Shown: positions 51,019 through 63,795, counted from the stretch's first letter. The stretch: DNA of 64,000 nt from Callaeas wilsoni (GCA_013398955.1 VWPU01004169.1:103216-167215), one strand, 5' to 3'. A program made the numbers and translations. The notes: a model not told the origin generated them from the letters alone.

Positions 51019-54000
51019 ATTTGTGACTCAACTCCACCACCATCCTCTAAATACCCTTGCAACTGTTCCTGTACTTTTCTATGGAGTAAGGCATCGAGAG
51101 CAAGAAAGGATCTCCTGGACTGCCCCTGTACTCAGCACTGCACTACTGTTCATCAAATGGCATTTGGAAGATGCAATTTCCTACAAATAAATCCATAATA
51201 AGGGTTTCAGGCACCATAAACACCTCAAAAGAGCTATAGATTCTAATTCTGACCTAGAGGGAAAATATTTCCCCAAACTGGCAAAGCCACAGGCAGACAC
51301 TAACTAATAAGATACCACACATGTAATAAAGGTCTAAAGATGAAAATAAAATCAGTCTCTTAACCAAGAGAGACAGTCACTCTGACTGGCCAAAATACAA
51401 AAACCAATGAAATTTGTATCTGATTGAAATACACAATGAAATAATTAAGCGACACATTCATGTTTCTTCTTTAGTTTGGTCTTCAAAAATTTACAGACAT
51501 ATATCCCATATCCTCAAATTAAATGCCTTTTTTTTCCCCAAGTGCTGAAATTAACTTTTGTGCCTGTGCAACACACAAGGTTCAAATTATAAATGTTAAG
51601 AATATTAATCAATATTAACTGTAGAACAAATCTTTACACATATTGCAAGTCAACAAAATCAAAGAAACTCCACTGCCCCCAAACCTGCATCATCCTGGTA
51701 TGAAGTAGCTCAGAATCTCCTAACTGCTCATAGCATCTTCAGTATGAAAATAGACAAAACCCATGGACAAGATGTCATTAAAGAGATACTGAAGAGGCAG
51801 AGACATGTCTTCTAATTTCCTCAATCCAGCAACTGTGGATGTTCGGTGAGTAGGAGGGGAGGGAACTTCAGAAACTGATTAAGCCCAAATATTCTCCTTA
51901 AACAGAACAGCACATGCTGCTGACACCACAAAAGCCACTTGCCTAGGGAAACCATTAGTCTGCCCCAGTGGGGTATTTCCTATATTCTTATGCTTTAGGC
52001 TAGGCTTGACAAATTTGCAAGCACGGGCGGGTTTTAAAATTTGCTTGGTCGTATGCACCTAATTAGTGCACATAACCAAGCCCTCACAAATCTTGCCTGA
52101 CAGTAACATCTTATTGTTAGTGGGCATAAACAGCCTTTGCAAGACTGCTGACATATTTCACAGATCACACTGAGACCACATCTCATTTTTAAAGAAAAAT
52201 CATTAAGGACATTAAATATACAGCTCATGGTTTATAACTCAAAAGATAGCTAGTTCCATTAAATCTCTCGCTGTGCACATGTGGCAGGCAGAAAAACACA
52301 TTAAAAGCATAATGAACACAAAAGTTTAAATAATCATACATCATCTTGAAACAGGCCCCTAAGAACAGCTTTTATGTGAATTTTGAGGAAGTAGTAATAA
52401 CTATGAAATGCCTTCCCCCATCCTGTTCTTCAGTATAAATATGGGTTCTTTATATGGTTCTTTAAAGGAGGCATTTTAATCATACTCATGTCTGACATGT
52501 TACAAAATACTGGCATATCAAGACACACTTTTAAAACAAATACACAAGTGGAATTATTAGGAAAGAGAACAAAACATCATTGTGTCCCTACACACATCTG
52601 TTGTGTCCCACATATGGAATCTTGTGTGCACTCCTAGCTCTCCTCTCTCCTTGTTCTGCAGTCTTAAACAGAATCAAGAAAGGTATGAAGTCAGGTGATC
52701 AAAGGTAAAGAACAGTTTCATTTCGAAAAGCAGATTACATGAGTGAAAGATCTTTAGCCTGAAAAAGAACAGCGGAGAGGGGAACTCAGTAAAACCACAA
52801 GTGGCATGGACAGAATTGCTCCCTGCCTTGTCCAGAGCAGGGACTCTGGAAGTTTCATATTTAATCAGCAGGTGTCAGAACCAATCCTTTTGCTTGTCTT
52901 GAGCCTTTGTTTGGTTGTTTTTAAATTTACTATTATGTATAGTAAACAAAACATCCACTTACAGGGATACTTGTTGATACAGAAAAGCGCTGATGTGAAA
53001 AGCTTCCGTGGGCTCAGTGAGCACCTGGAGAAAAGTCAACTGAAAGCTATTAAAGAAAATGAAATAACACACACACCCCCCCATCATTTAAGGCAAGGAA
53101 GTTCACAAGCTGCTGCCAACAGCCTGTCAGCATGTAGTGACACTTTCCATTTCTTTGCTCAGAAGGAGGTTGTCAAGTAGGTCCTGTAATTTGGCAGGGC
53201 CTTGGATGGTAAGGGCATAAATAAAAAGAAAAGAAGGCCAGCCAAAAAAACTAAGAGGTACTGGAAGACCAGAAGAGTGCCTGTAGCCAGGTGCATGTTG
53301 CCATGGTTGCCCTTTCACAGAAACACGATAGTCTGGGGATCCTGCAAATGCCTGCTGCTGGGTTTTCTGAGTCCCCAGCTGGCCAAGGAGTGAGCTGCAG
53401 GTACATGTTGACACACCAGATTATCAGGATTTCTCCTGAATGTGGTCTGTGGGAAGCAAAGGTGAAAGAAAAAAGCGGTACAGAAATCTCCCAAGCCACT
53501 TCCATGAGGTGGTTTGAGGATAAATCAGCTGGATGTTGTGGAACAAGCTTCCTACAGGTGAATCAATCAGGGCAGCTCACATGATTGAGGATAAAAAAAG
53601 AAACTTTTGGGGGTAGGCCTCATTGGGTACTGTCTTCTTGCAGGAATAGACACAGCTGTGGCCAAAGGGCAGCCTTTACCTGGAAGGAGCTGGGGAGAAG
53701 GGGGTGTCAGGTGGAAGATGACAGCTAATTTCTCATCATGTACTGTGCGTGAGGTTTCCAGTATCACTCTCCAATCATCCTCTGCCGCATCAGTGGTGCA
53801 CAGGGTGCAAGTTCAGTTGCTATGCAGCACAGGCTCTCCAACAAGATTGTTGAGAATGGCATATAGGGCTAATCAGGCATTTTGTCTGACCAGCTACAGA
53901 CATTCTTCTACTCTTACCTGACTTCAATACTCCATATATACAGCATAAGCCACTAATCATGGAGTAAAGCAGCAATTTACAGGCTCAAAGTAAAAACAGA

Positions 54001-54842
54001 GATCATCCATCTGTCATATGAGATGAGGATTTGAAAATTTCATTAATTTTCTGAAACTGCTAGCTAAGATATTCAAAGAGTTTCATTACTACAAAGAGCC
54101 TTTTTATGCTGTTAATCCAGATTAGTAGTGACTGTTCAATTTAGAATTTGCCTAAATCTTTAGTTCTACCTGATGCAATAGAACAGCCTAATTCTTCCTT
54201 CCTTTGAAGCATGGCCCTGCCCTTTGAAAATTCTTCTCTGCTCCTTCCCCTACTTCCTGTTCCAAATACACGGTTCATTGTGCTTTTACTGCTTTACAGC
54301 CCATCTACAGACATTTCAAAAAGGAAAGTACTTCAGAGGTCCTCTACAGATTTTTATTCCTTTATTTGTTTTTAGTGATTTGATTACCTGCTGGCCCAGC
54401 CACATGGAGAAAAAAAATATTCATCTTAAAGATCTTCATCATTTTCATAGCTGATAATCAGAGAGAAATCAGCAGCTCCTCTTGGACAAGAAAAATAAAA
54501 GCGTTTTATTACAAAACACTTAACAACTTTTAGTTGTACAAGCTGCCTTTCATCTGACTTGAGCACCACAATCTTGGAGGGAACTGTAACTGTAGACAGC
54601 CCTTTATCAACCAATCTGCCACTCTAAGGTGGTCTGATCTCGGTCTGAGTCCAGCTGTTCATTCAAACTACCTCCCTCAGCACACACACATTGAACCCCT
54701 CCAAAGAGGGGACATTCTCATGTGTCCAGTACTATTAACATGGCATTCCTGGCAGCTGAAACAAATTGCACTGAGGTAGCCAGGAGCTGCCCACCTGCTG
54801 GGCTCTGCTGAGCCACAAAAGCAGCCCAGACCACTCCAAACC

Positions 54843-55391
54843 ATGTATTCAAAAAAGTACGTTCTCATACCTCAGGGTGCGCCAGCGAACACAAGGCAGA
54901 AGGCACAAACTCAGCCTGACACTGACACTCCATCACTGACATCACTGACACCCACAGCAAGCAAGGAAACCCTCGGAGAATTTAATTTTGAGCCCGGCCT
55001 CTTGCTTCCGTTGTCTGGCAGTTTCGATGTAACTAAACTTTGCAAAGGAGACAGGCCAATACCCACCGTATGTGGTCTCATGTCAGTGCAGCTTCTAGCA
55101 GCTGTTAATGTTCTCCCAAAACTGTGGCCTGTGGGCTGCACAACAGGATTCTTGGTATTTTCAAATGAACCAACACTTTGCTCTTCTCTAACTAGCCAGA
55201 AAAACATCAAACTAGAAAGTCAAAGTTATTGTCCTTCCTTGAAAAAACAATTCCCCATATTTACTGAATATACTGTGCAAGCCTGCTTATTAACAAGATC
55301 ATCTCATTTCCTCCAAATCACAGAATATTTCAGTACTAATGATTTAAATGAGGTAAAATTAAAAAATATCCTTGTGGCAAAGAGATATTGA
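54843..55391 (+). other. Unassigned 182-codon open frame
   Basis: ATG-initiated, beginning MYSKKYVLIPQGAPANTRQK. It lies in a locally GC-richer block, where stops are rarer, and on the strand opposite VEGFC. I recognise no domain or family and see no promoter or poly(A) signal. Most likely a chance frame. Confidence 0.15.
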
Positions 55392-56069
55392 ACACTTAAC
55401 GTGAATATTTTGACATTTATAAATCAAATGGAACAAAGTAAATGGTCATATTTGTATGCAGCAGCACTCTGCCCATTATGCAAGATGTGCTGGAGAGCGG
55501 GTGGGGTGAAGAGGAAGTCCTAGGCTCCGTTTTAATTTGGAAACATCTGTCCCGAGGGAAGGGACAAACGTCAATAAGGCATCATCTCACAAGTTTATTT
55601 TGGATTTTCCTTTCATAGTTAATCACACTGCTGATCTAACCATAAGTAGCAATTCTATAAAAATTACACAATTATCTCCACAAAGACTCTTGATATTATT
55701 ACTTTTACAGGCAAATTATGTTTCTGTCAAGTTTATCTGTGGGAAGTTACGAATAGGTAGAACTGGAATGATTGAAGTTCCTTATTTCTAAGAAGAAATA
55801 GAAGTGGTACATTCTAAGTAACAGTGAGTGTGCAAATAAGCAGAGATTCTCTCCTCAGCAGCACACCAAATAATGAACGGTCCTTTTAGGGGTACGAAAC
55901 ACAAGCACTATCTTTGACTTCCTACTACTATGGTATCCCCACAGTCTCCAACTCACAAAGCTGTCACATAGTCTGCAACACCTCGCAGTTGTTACCAAGA
56001 AGAATGACAGGTCAAGACTGGTAAATTCACAGGGCTTCAAAGGCAACATTTTCAAAGAAAATAGATTAT

Positions 56070-56160
56070 TAGAAAAAAAACAACCAAAAAACAACAAACC
56101 ACCAAGAAACAAACAAAAAAACCCCAACAACAACAAAAACCCAAACAAACAAAACCAAAA
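56070..56160 (+). repeat. (CAA)n/(CAAA)n-rich low-complexity tract
   Basis: About 90 bp are almost entirely A and C, with CAACAACAAC and CAAACAAAC runs. The minus strand is T/G-only, which creates an artificial Phe/Leu/Gly-rich frame (56193-55855). Confidence 0.9.
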
Positions 56161-56572
56161 TCCTCTCAGAATTACTTCCAATACTTCAGGCAAGAAACGC
56201 TTTCCCTTCTTTTTTTTTTCTTAGAGAACAAACAAAATCAAAGAGACTTTTCCTTAAGCAAACTGGAGAGTTTACTCACCAGCTGTAACTTTCTCTCTCC
56301 CCCTCTGAAACAAATACACCCATGCAACAAACTAACTAGCCCTCCTAACATTTCATTGTCTATACAAACTTGAGTAAGTCAAGAGCAGATAAGGTGCAAA
56401 GCTTCACTTGACCAGTTTTTCTCTTGGCTCTAAATATTGTAAGTGATGCCACAAGGACATTCTGGACAGATGGAGCAGTTCACCACAAATACATTTGGTC
56501 AGCTGAACTTGGCAGTTTAAGTAAGTTGAAGGACAACAACAGTAGTTTTGCTTCTTCTGAACAATCTCAAAT

Positions 56573-57110
56573 AGAATGCAATATTTCAGTTGGAAGAGAC
56601 CTACACCAATCATCTGCCTGAACACTTCAGGGCTGACCAAAAGCTAGAGCACATTGTTACAGTCATTGTCCAAATGCCTCCAAAACACTGACAGGCTCAG
56701 AGTATCAACCACCTAAGAAGATTGTTCCAGTGTTTGATCATCCTCTCAGTAGGGAAATACTTCCTAATGTCCAGTCTAAACTTCCACTGGTGCAGTTTTA
56801 ATCGCTCCCATGCATCCAACCACTGGACCTGAGGGAGAAGAGATCAGCATATCTCTCTCCACTTCCTCTCCTCAGAAAGCTGAGAGAGCAGTGAGGTCAC
56901 CCCTCAGATTCCTTCTCTCCAAGCTAGAGGGACAGAGTCCCCAGCTGCTCTTCACAGCACATTCCTTCCAGCCCTGTCCCCAGCTCTGTTGCCCTCCTCT
57001 GGCTGCATCCAAGGACCTTCGTACCCTTCTTGAATTCTGGGGCTCAGAACTGCACACAGAACTCAGGGTGAGGCCACGACAATGTTAAATACAGCAGGAG
57101 AGCAGGGTAT
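56573..57110 (-). mobile_element. CR1 LINE, about 540-bp 3' fragment
   Basis: The plus strand shows the reverse-complemented CR1 3' region in order: ATTTCAGTTGGAAGAGACC, TGTCCAAATGCCTCC, TTCCTAATGTCCAGTCTAAA, CTCTGTTGCCCTCCTCTGG, and GGGCTCAGAACTGCACACAG. It is a different CR1 subfamily from the copies at 8193 and 11479. 5'-truncated, in VEGFC sense, without coding capacity. Confidence 0.92.
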
Positions 57111-60100
57111 CTACTGTTTCTAAACATCTTAAGAAATACTAGAAATTTTCGCACATGCATGTAGGCTGTTGGGGGAGTTACTATGTGTCACCTTGGGGAA
57201 AAATATTAGGAAACAGCCAATTGCTGCATCTGTTCTAAGTAGCTATCCCTTCTGCTGAATTCCTCTCTTCCTTCTTTCTCAACAAAACACAGTTATTGAG
57301 TAAGGAAAGTAAAAAAAAATAAACCACATAATAGTGTAAAGGATTTTGTTCTAGATGATTCCTGAAATGACTTCTTTTTCAGTGCTGCCACAAGAAGGTA
57401 GGAGGAGTAACACAGGTGATGTCACACTTTACACTAGACAGAAATACATGTGTCATTTGCTCCCCAGCAGCCTCCTGGCATCTTCTTCCAAGAACTGTCC
57501 AATTCTTTGCCAGAATTTTCCCTTGTCTAGTATAAAAAGTCCTGCTCAATTCAGTAAGGAACAAGATACAAAATGCCTTCAAAAGATTTTAAGCTGCATT
57601 CTCAAGGTTAAGCTATCGGAAAACTGTCACTGAGTAGGTGAAGTCACAATGTCAACAGTATGGAGTAATACAGAGTTCAGGGTGACAGCAGTATCAGGTA
57701 ACTAATGTCATTAACTTCCCCAAGCAATCATTTTTCGTTGAAGTTAACCATAATCAAGATCCCAAAAGTTTGCTGCAAATGATGTATGGCCTTAGTAACT
57801 ACATGAAGAATCATTACATGCTCATCCATACTCAGTAAAGACTACAATACAGTCAAAATACACCAACTGCTACTATTTTTTTCCTTCTCCTCATCAGAAG
57901 TTTTCCCCTGTGTTTTCTCCTCTTTCCCCAGAGAACACCATTTGTCTTGGTTACTTTGCTAAAAAAGGAGCTTCTTACTATATCATCTATTCCTTCCACT
58001 GGCAACTGCAGTCTCCAAGTACTTGTAAGGAGTTATAGCTATCTTAGACAAGTCAGGAAATGTCAAAAGAAAAAACCCAACAAACTACTACAGAGCTAAA
58101 GGGATTGATGATGATTACAGTGGAAGAACAGAAGAATAAATGACTTACAGTGTAGCTATTTCCTAACTGAAGTCTGAAATGCAACAAAGAGGGAGAGCAA
58201 CACAAATATTGTCACCAAAAGAACTTCTGGAGACAGATAAACAAAACAAGACAAACAAGCTGACAAATTGATACATAATAGGAATTCAAGAAACAATCAT
58301 CCATGCTTCTGAAAGTTATCAATGTTTTAAATTAAAATTCTGGTGCAATTTCCTCAGCCATTAGTGCCTTTGAAGTAGATACACATTTACATGGAGGGAA
58401 ATTTGGTATTACATTATCACTCTGAATAGAACCTAGGTGAAATTTAAAAGAATGAATGTTTATAATAGATAAGGAAAACAATCATACCTATCCTACTCAC
58501 TAAGCAAAATTGAGTACTTTACCAAACCAAACTCTTCAGAAGCCACTTAGACTTTGAAAGAGCTTGCAACTTTCAAGTGACAATCTTGCTTGGAATTTCT
58601 CATAACTCATTCTACAAACAGCTGTAACATTTTTTTTTACATTAAACAGGATATTACATTTGATAGGAAACCAGTGTGACTTTAGTTGGATTCCCTTTGT
58701 TCCAAGGATTTTTTTAAAATGAATCACTGACCACACTCAAAAAAGCAGCAGCTGAACACAAGGTTCTCGACAGACTTTTTAGCCTGGATGCAGGGTATCA
58801 ATAGGAGAGTATTATTACCATCATCCTCAGCTACAACAGTCTGAAGTGCAGGTCTTATTTTTACTAAAAAGAGTGGACACACACCCTTGAAAAACAGGCA
58901 AGACTTTGGATACACACCGAACCTAAGTGAGCATAAAAATAATACTTTTGATGGGATGCTTCTGTACGCCTCTAAACGTTGCAATTAAAATGACCTCCAA
59001 AGTTTTTTTTATAACCTTCATAAGTGCATGGGACTGCTGCTGACAAACAGCTGAAGTCCCTCCCAGGCACACCAGCGTGCTTACACTAGACACCCAGGAA
59101 TGCATGCACTCCAAGAACTAGAAAGTGCAGCGAGGTCTTTGAGCTTAGTACTGTACTTAACTCACACAAAAGGCTTGACCAAAGTTTAGTATCTATGTTT
59201 GCAAAAGTATTGCTCAGTCTTTAAAATAGGCCCTACTATCAATGTTCACCCTGTTGCACCTGGTACAAATAATGCTTGTAAAAAAACCAGCAATTTTTTA
59301 TGTGCATGTGTCTGAAAAGAGAGTGGCTACACACACACATAAAAGAAAATTTGCAGCAGACTAAACAGCAGCAGCAGGAAAAAATAACATTCTCCCTACA
59401 TGGTCAGTTTAGCACTGCTTAAGTACTGGGAATGAGGTGTATGCTTGTTTTCAAAACAGCAATGCAGCCTCATCTCTCACCTGTGCATGTAACACAGAGT
59501 AAGGCACTTCATAACCTTACGGGTGACCGTAAAACTGATGGGTTTGAGATTACACCATGGAGATACAGTGACAGCAGGAAAACCTGGAAACTGACACGCT
59601 GCTTTTCCTCACACTCCCACTAACTAACAGTATTTAAACTCTGTTAGCCGTCAATGAGCAGGTATGTATGATTAGGTCAGATTTAAAATAATTTTATAAT
59701 AATAAAATTAAAAAGATGTATCTCAGGTAGCATCCAAGAAAAATGCAGCTCAAGTAAGCACATGTATTTCCATTGCAAAAAAACCCAAATCACAGAACCA
59801 CAGCACAAACTGTTCTGTACTTTATTACTGTCTGTGTAAAGGGGCCCCAATGAAATTTTCAGGGATGCGCTTTAGAACAGGCAAATATATTTTCATTTGC
59901 TATTCCCATTCTAATACAAAATGAAGAACCTTTGCATAAATATAGCTTCAAACCTTTTCAAACTACACGGGACAATTGACCAATATTGCTTTTGCATAGT
60001 CACCTAATTCTAAAGGTTAGACTATGCAACAAAATGATGATGCAGCTAATGCAAACCCTCCCAGCTGTGTGGCTTCTTTCCAGGTATTGTTACCATAATA

Positions 60101-60429
60101 ACCTATTCCTGCTGTTGTTACCTCACTGCCTTTAATGAAGTCTAGGTACATGCTACCGCCACGCCTTCATTTCAATAACCTAAGAAGTTTAATTCCTGCG
60201 CAGAATGCCTATGTAATTCCTTCAGTTCATTTTTAAACTTTCAGCAAACAAACAATACGGAATTATTTATTTCCTTTAAATAATACTCTCCTAGGTAGAC
60301 AGTGTATACTCACTCCACGTTCCCTGTTCAAAATTACCTAAACAACAAAAGCCAGAGACCAGACATATTATAAGAGTTATTAAAACACTCAAAGACAGTA
60401 CAAGGAACTAAAGTTTCAAGCCACCGGTG
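57111..60429. other. Intron 1, anonymous stretch before the intronic CpG island
   Basis: AT-rich intronic DNA with no recognised repeat or coding segment. Confidence 0.6.
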
Positions 60430-60745
60430 TGGCAAAACAGCTCACCCTCCCCTTGCTGCAGCTGCTCCGAGCATCCCTGCGGGGCGGCGGTCCCTGCCAA
60501 ACGGCGTGAAATCCGGGGCAGGAGAGCTGATTCCCCGGGCCCGCCTTGAGCGGAGAGGGAACTGCAGGACCAGGTTACCTTCCGCAACAAGCCACCCAGG
60601 CGGAGAGAGGGGCCGGGGCCGGCCGCCCGCCCTCCTGCCCCACCAGGAGGGGCGGGGTGTGGCTGCCGGGGGGTCAGCTCGCCGGGACAACCCCCCGTGC
60701 TGCAGGAAATCCGCAAGGGGTGATTGACGGGCAGGGTTCATTCCC
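60430..60745. promoter_or_regulatory. Intronic CpG island in VEGFC intron 1
   Basis: Between about 60478 and 60735 I count roughly 22 CpGs in 255 bp, in an otherwise CpG-poor AT-rich intron. The block contains a GGGGCGGGG GC box (near 60650) and GGCCGGGGCCGG runs. It lies 2.6 kb downstream of VEGFC exon 1. On the minus strand there is a donor-like AAG|GTAACC with GT at 60578-60577. It could be an alternative VEGFC promoter and first exon, an intronic enhancer, or the promoter of a noncoding RNA. No protein is recognised in it. Confidence 0.65.
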
Positions 60746-60844
60746 ATCCCACTGAGCTGACAGTTCAGCTGAAAAGTATTAATCTAGGCCCTGAAAGCTT
60801 GTTAAATAACGAACTTTACCCTTAGGCTGAAAAAAAAAAAGCAG

Positions 60845-60874
60845 CAGGGGTGGGGGGTAGGAGTGGAGGGGGAT
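60845..60874 (+). other. G-rich tract with G-quadruplex potential
   Basis: Runs of four, six and five G, with a GG in between, occur within 30 bp, directly after an A-tract and about 100 bp beyond the intronic CpG island. The G-rich strand is plus, which is the template strand for VEGFC. The fourth run is short, so a canonical four-run quadruplex depends on splitting the G6 run. Confidence 0.5.
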
Positions 60875-62859
60875 GAGGCAGTGTTGCACAAGCTTATCAG
60901 TGCCCACTTGCTGCAGAACGTGCCCTTGCAAGAGCTGCGTATGAAGAACTACTACTATTTATATCTGTAACACTTCCAAGTTGCTGCAAATCTCTAGACA
61001 AGTTTAATATATGAAAATTACCTGCTTAAAAACACAATGCCCTTATTTTCTGGCCAGCTTTTCCTCCTATGTTGGAGAAGCCTCAACTTCATTCACACTT
61101 TAAAAAGTGTTTTCTACAGCTAAAGCTCTTAAAATAGGAGTGGAGAGAAAGAAATGAATATATTGTATAAAGAGTTGACTCAAAGGCCTGCACTTAGGCA
61201 TCAGTTTAACATGCAGCAGCATGGCATCTTGATGGGAAGTAAAAACATAACATCTGTGAACTTCTTTGACATTAATAAAGTTCTAGCAGATGACTTTATA
61301 CTGACAACACGATCATATTTTCCTTGAAACAATTATTTGCAGTTTACTTATTTAATCCTTTCATAATTACTTCAGATATTCATCTCAACATTCACAGAAA
61401 CAAATATGTGCAGTGGTCACTCCCTCAAACAGTTTCAGCAAAAGCCACAAACTCACAGCTAAAGACTTCCAACATGACTAAGTCTGCTTGGATCCAGAAT
61501 CTTTCTCTACTTACTACTCAGCAGTAGTCAGGCGCAAAAACGTTTTCCTATTAACGTAATCGCTTAACACAAGCTATCCCACTCACTTCCCGGTCTCTTG
61601 ACCTTTCCTTCCTTTGCTTTGCTGACAGTTCCTCTTTTTCCAGGGAGCACTTGCACTTATACACAATGCACTACAGCGGCAGCTCCCAAAGATTTCGAGG
61701 TTTCTTCAAGAAACAGAGTAACTTTCCACACCATATGCACGGGAACACAAAGCATCACCGAGGAGAGCACCTTCACTATCAGCTGTTCTACCTCAGCAGT
61801 TTAAGTATACAAAATATGTACTGTGCTCCACTTTGGAATCTTTCTACCTTTGCAGCATAAGCTATTCTGAGGCTTTACAACTCAAATGCCAGTTTCACCC
61901 AGTAAATAACTGACTTACAGTCATGGGTTGGAAGGAGTTGAGGTATTGTTACCCTCCACTAAGTTTTGACTTTTCTTTTTTAAAAATTTTTATAAATAGT
62001 CTAAGTGGTACGAGTGGCTAGCTGAATTGATTTTTTGTGTTCCTACTTTTAAATACTTAAGTGCGAAAAACACTTTACAGACTTTTAAGCAATATGATCA
62101 CTGATAGTGTATTAGCACTTAGAATATTGCAACGTAAGCATCCAGCAGTAGTTAAAATATTTTAACAGCGACTACAATATAATCAGTAAACTTTGCCATG
62201 CAGATAATTGTTTGAAAAGTATGACTTCTGTGTAAAATGTATAGTCTACAACAGTTTGCATACCTGAAGTGCAGCTAAGGTATACTTTTAAAACTTGACT
62301 TCCCATGTAGTTACAGTAAAATCGCCCAAACTTTTAATCAGTAAAGCAAACAGCATGTGGGAAAAAAATCGGAATATTAGTTTAAACTTTAATCCACAAA
62401 ATTCCCTCCCTGCCCCATACAGAAATGAATAATGAATGAGCTAGGTCATGATTGCTTTCAATAAGTATGTCAGAAATCTTCCAGACAATGAGATGAGGGT
62501 AAGACAGACATCAAAGGTCTTCCTAACAATGCCACATGCTTATACAACCACATACTATGCATCTTTTTTATGCATCAGCGTACCAGGAACTGCATAACCA
62601 CAAGTACCAAAGTACCAAAGGTACTTGAGGTTTGTGTTACGAAACTTAATATGCAAACAAAAATTAACCGAGAATTTTAAGTATTTGTGTCTGGAATCCG
62701 AGAATTTAAGCCTAACCTTCACCATGCGGCTGGGCAGAACTAAGATTTTCAGACTGGAGTGTCACCTTACACCTCCCGTCAACTCTGTCACGCGGCAGCA
62801 GCTCACCCAAAGCGTCAGTAACTCCAAGAGACTTTTCAACAAATGGAAAGTCTAGGGTT
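60875..62859. other. Intron 1, anonymous stretch between the two CpG islands
   Basis: AT-rich again between the islands. Nothing recognised. Confidence 0.6.
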
Positions 62860-63359
62860 TTGTTGTCATCGTCCCCCCACGCCTCCCTGGCCGCTTCGTT
62901 CCTGTGCCCAGCTGCTCCCCTGAGCGTTTCTCAGCCTGCCCTCCCTCCGCGCTCCCCGCGCAGGACCGCGCTCGGAGGCGCCTGCGGGGCGCGCCCCAGC
63001 TGCCAGGGCCGGCCCCAGCCGCAGCCCAGGGGCCGCTGCCCCGTCCCAGCGCCGCTGCCAACGGCGGAGCCGGGGCCGGGATCGCTCCCCGCCGGCCGGT
63101 CGCCGCTGCACGGCAGGAGCGCAGCCCGTGGGCTGGCCCTGCTCATCAGGTGTTTCGCGTGCAGCCCGCCCTCCAGCAACCCCGAAAACTCAGACACTTT
63201 TAAAAAAATTCCTTCCCCCAATTTTAAGGAAGCCTCTATTTCAAAAGGCTTCTCCCACATCTTTTCCTTGGTGGAATACCTAAGCCGTCCGTTCAAAGGG
63301 ACTCGAAGCCATATGCCCAGAAGACCGAGCTGGCATCTACAGCGGGGGCACAGGCTTAC

Positions 63360-63503
63360 CTTTGCCTCCCCCGCGTCGGGCTCCTCCTCGTAGTAGCCCT
63401 GGCCGGACTCGTAGGCGGCGGCAGCGGCCGGTTGCCGGGGTCCCAGGAGCACGGCGCCGGCAGCCAGGCAGCAGCTCAGGGAGAGCACCTCCAGCAAGTG
63501 CAT
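63360..63503 (-). CDS. VEGFC: VEGFC exon 1, coding part (start codon, signal peptide)
   Basis: This exon encodes residues 1-48 of vascular endothelial growth factor C, a secreted ligand of VEGFR-3 (and VEGFR-2) that drives lymphatic vessel growth. The protein starts MHLLEVLSLSCCLAAGAVLL, a typical hydrophobic signal peptide, followed by an Ala-rich stretch and an acidic segment (YYEEEPDAGEAK), as in known VEGF-C. The ATG (63503-63501) has A at -3. The same frame has a TGA at 63743-63741 and no other ATG in between, which fixes the start. The exon ends in AAG followed by GTAAGC (GT at 63359-63358), phase 0, and joins exon 2 to read EAK|AHASKDLEEQ, which matches the family across the junction. 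It sits inside a CpG island. The identification is family knowledge; the splice sites and frame are seen directly. Confidence 0.95.
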
Positions 63504-63690
63504 GGTGCAGGGATGGCAGAGCGGGCGCGGAGCGGGGCCGCGGGGCAGTCGGAGGAATGCAGCCGAAATTATGAGGCTCCTTCTTTTCCTCTCCCCCCGC
63601 TTCTTTCGCTGTCCTCTCCCCCCTCCCTCCCCTCGCAATATCCAAGGCAGTAAAATCCGTGGGATGGAGAAGATGCGGTAGCAGCAGCTC

Positions 63691-63795
63691 CTATGCGCCT
63701 GCAGGGGAGTTCCCAACTTTCCCAGCCGCTTTGCAAATTCTCACCAAAGTTATCCAGAGTTTGCCAGGTAAAAAACCCACCAGGAAACCGGACAT
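63691..63795 (-). other. Upstream ORF in the VEGFC leader (34 codons)
   Basis: ATG at 63795-63793 opens a 34-codon frame (MSGFLVGFLPGKLW...) ending in TAG at 63693-63691, 187 nt before the VEGFC start. It is out of frame with VEGFC. It is the only minus-strand ATG I find between 63504 and 64000. Its context is weak (C at -3, T at +4), so most ribosomes would probably scan past. It matters only if the transcript starts upstream of 63795, which is unknown. Confidence 0.4.

Larger units (their letters stand above)
45648..56572. other. Intron 1, AT-rich anonymous stretch
   Basis: Contains a TG/TA-rich patch (45920-45980), a strong hairpin (50958-51018), a GC-richer block at 52800-55200 with long chance frames (including 182 codons at 54843-55391), and a CA/CAA-rich low-complexity tract (56070-56160). 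No protein or repeat family is recognised in the rest. Confidence 0.5.
10127..63359 (-). other. VEGFC: VEGFC intron 1 (about 53.2 kb)
   Basis: Runs from the exon 1 donor (GGTAAGCC, GT at 63359-63358) to the exon 2 acceptor (TTTGACAG ending at 10127). A very long first intron is also the arrangement in mammalian VEGFC. Its repeats, islands and relics are listed separately; no independent protein-coding gene is supported within it. Confidence 0.9.

Noticed and set aside
55855..56193. 112-codon Phe/Leu/Gly-rich frame
   Set aside because: Produced by translation of the T/G strand of a CA-rich low-complexity tract.
60408..60755. Several overlapping frames on both strands at the intronic CpG island
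   Set aside because: GC-rich DNA has few stops; no protein family resemblance and non-ATG starts for at least one. Treated as a CpG island, not coding.
62931..63716. A 261-codon minus-strand frame covering VEGFC exon 1 with an N-terminal extension
   Set aside because: The frame opens at TTG, not ATG, and there is no in-frame ATG between the TGA at 63743-63741 and 63503. Its 3' part reads through the exon 1 donor into intron 1.
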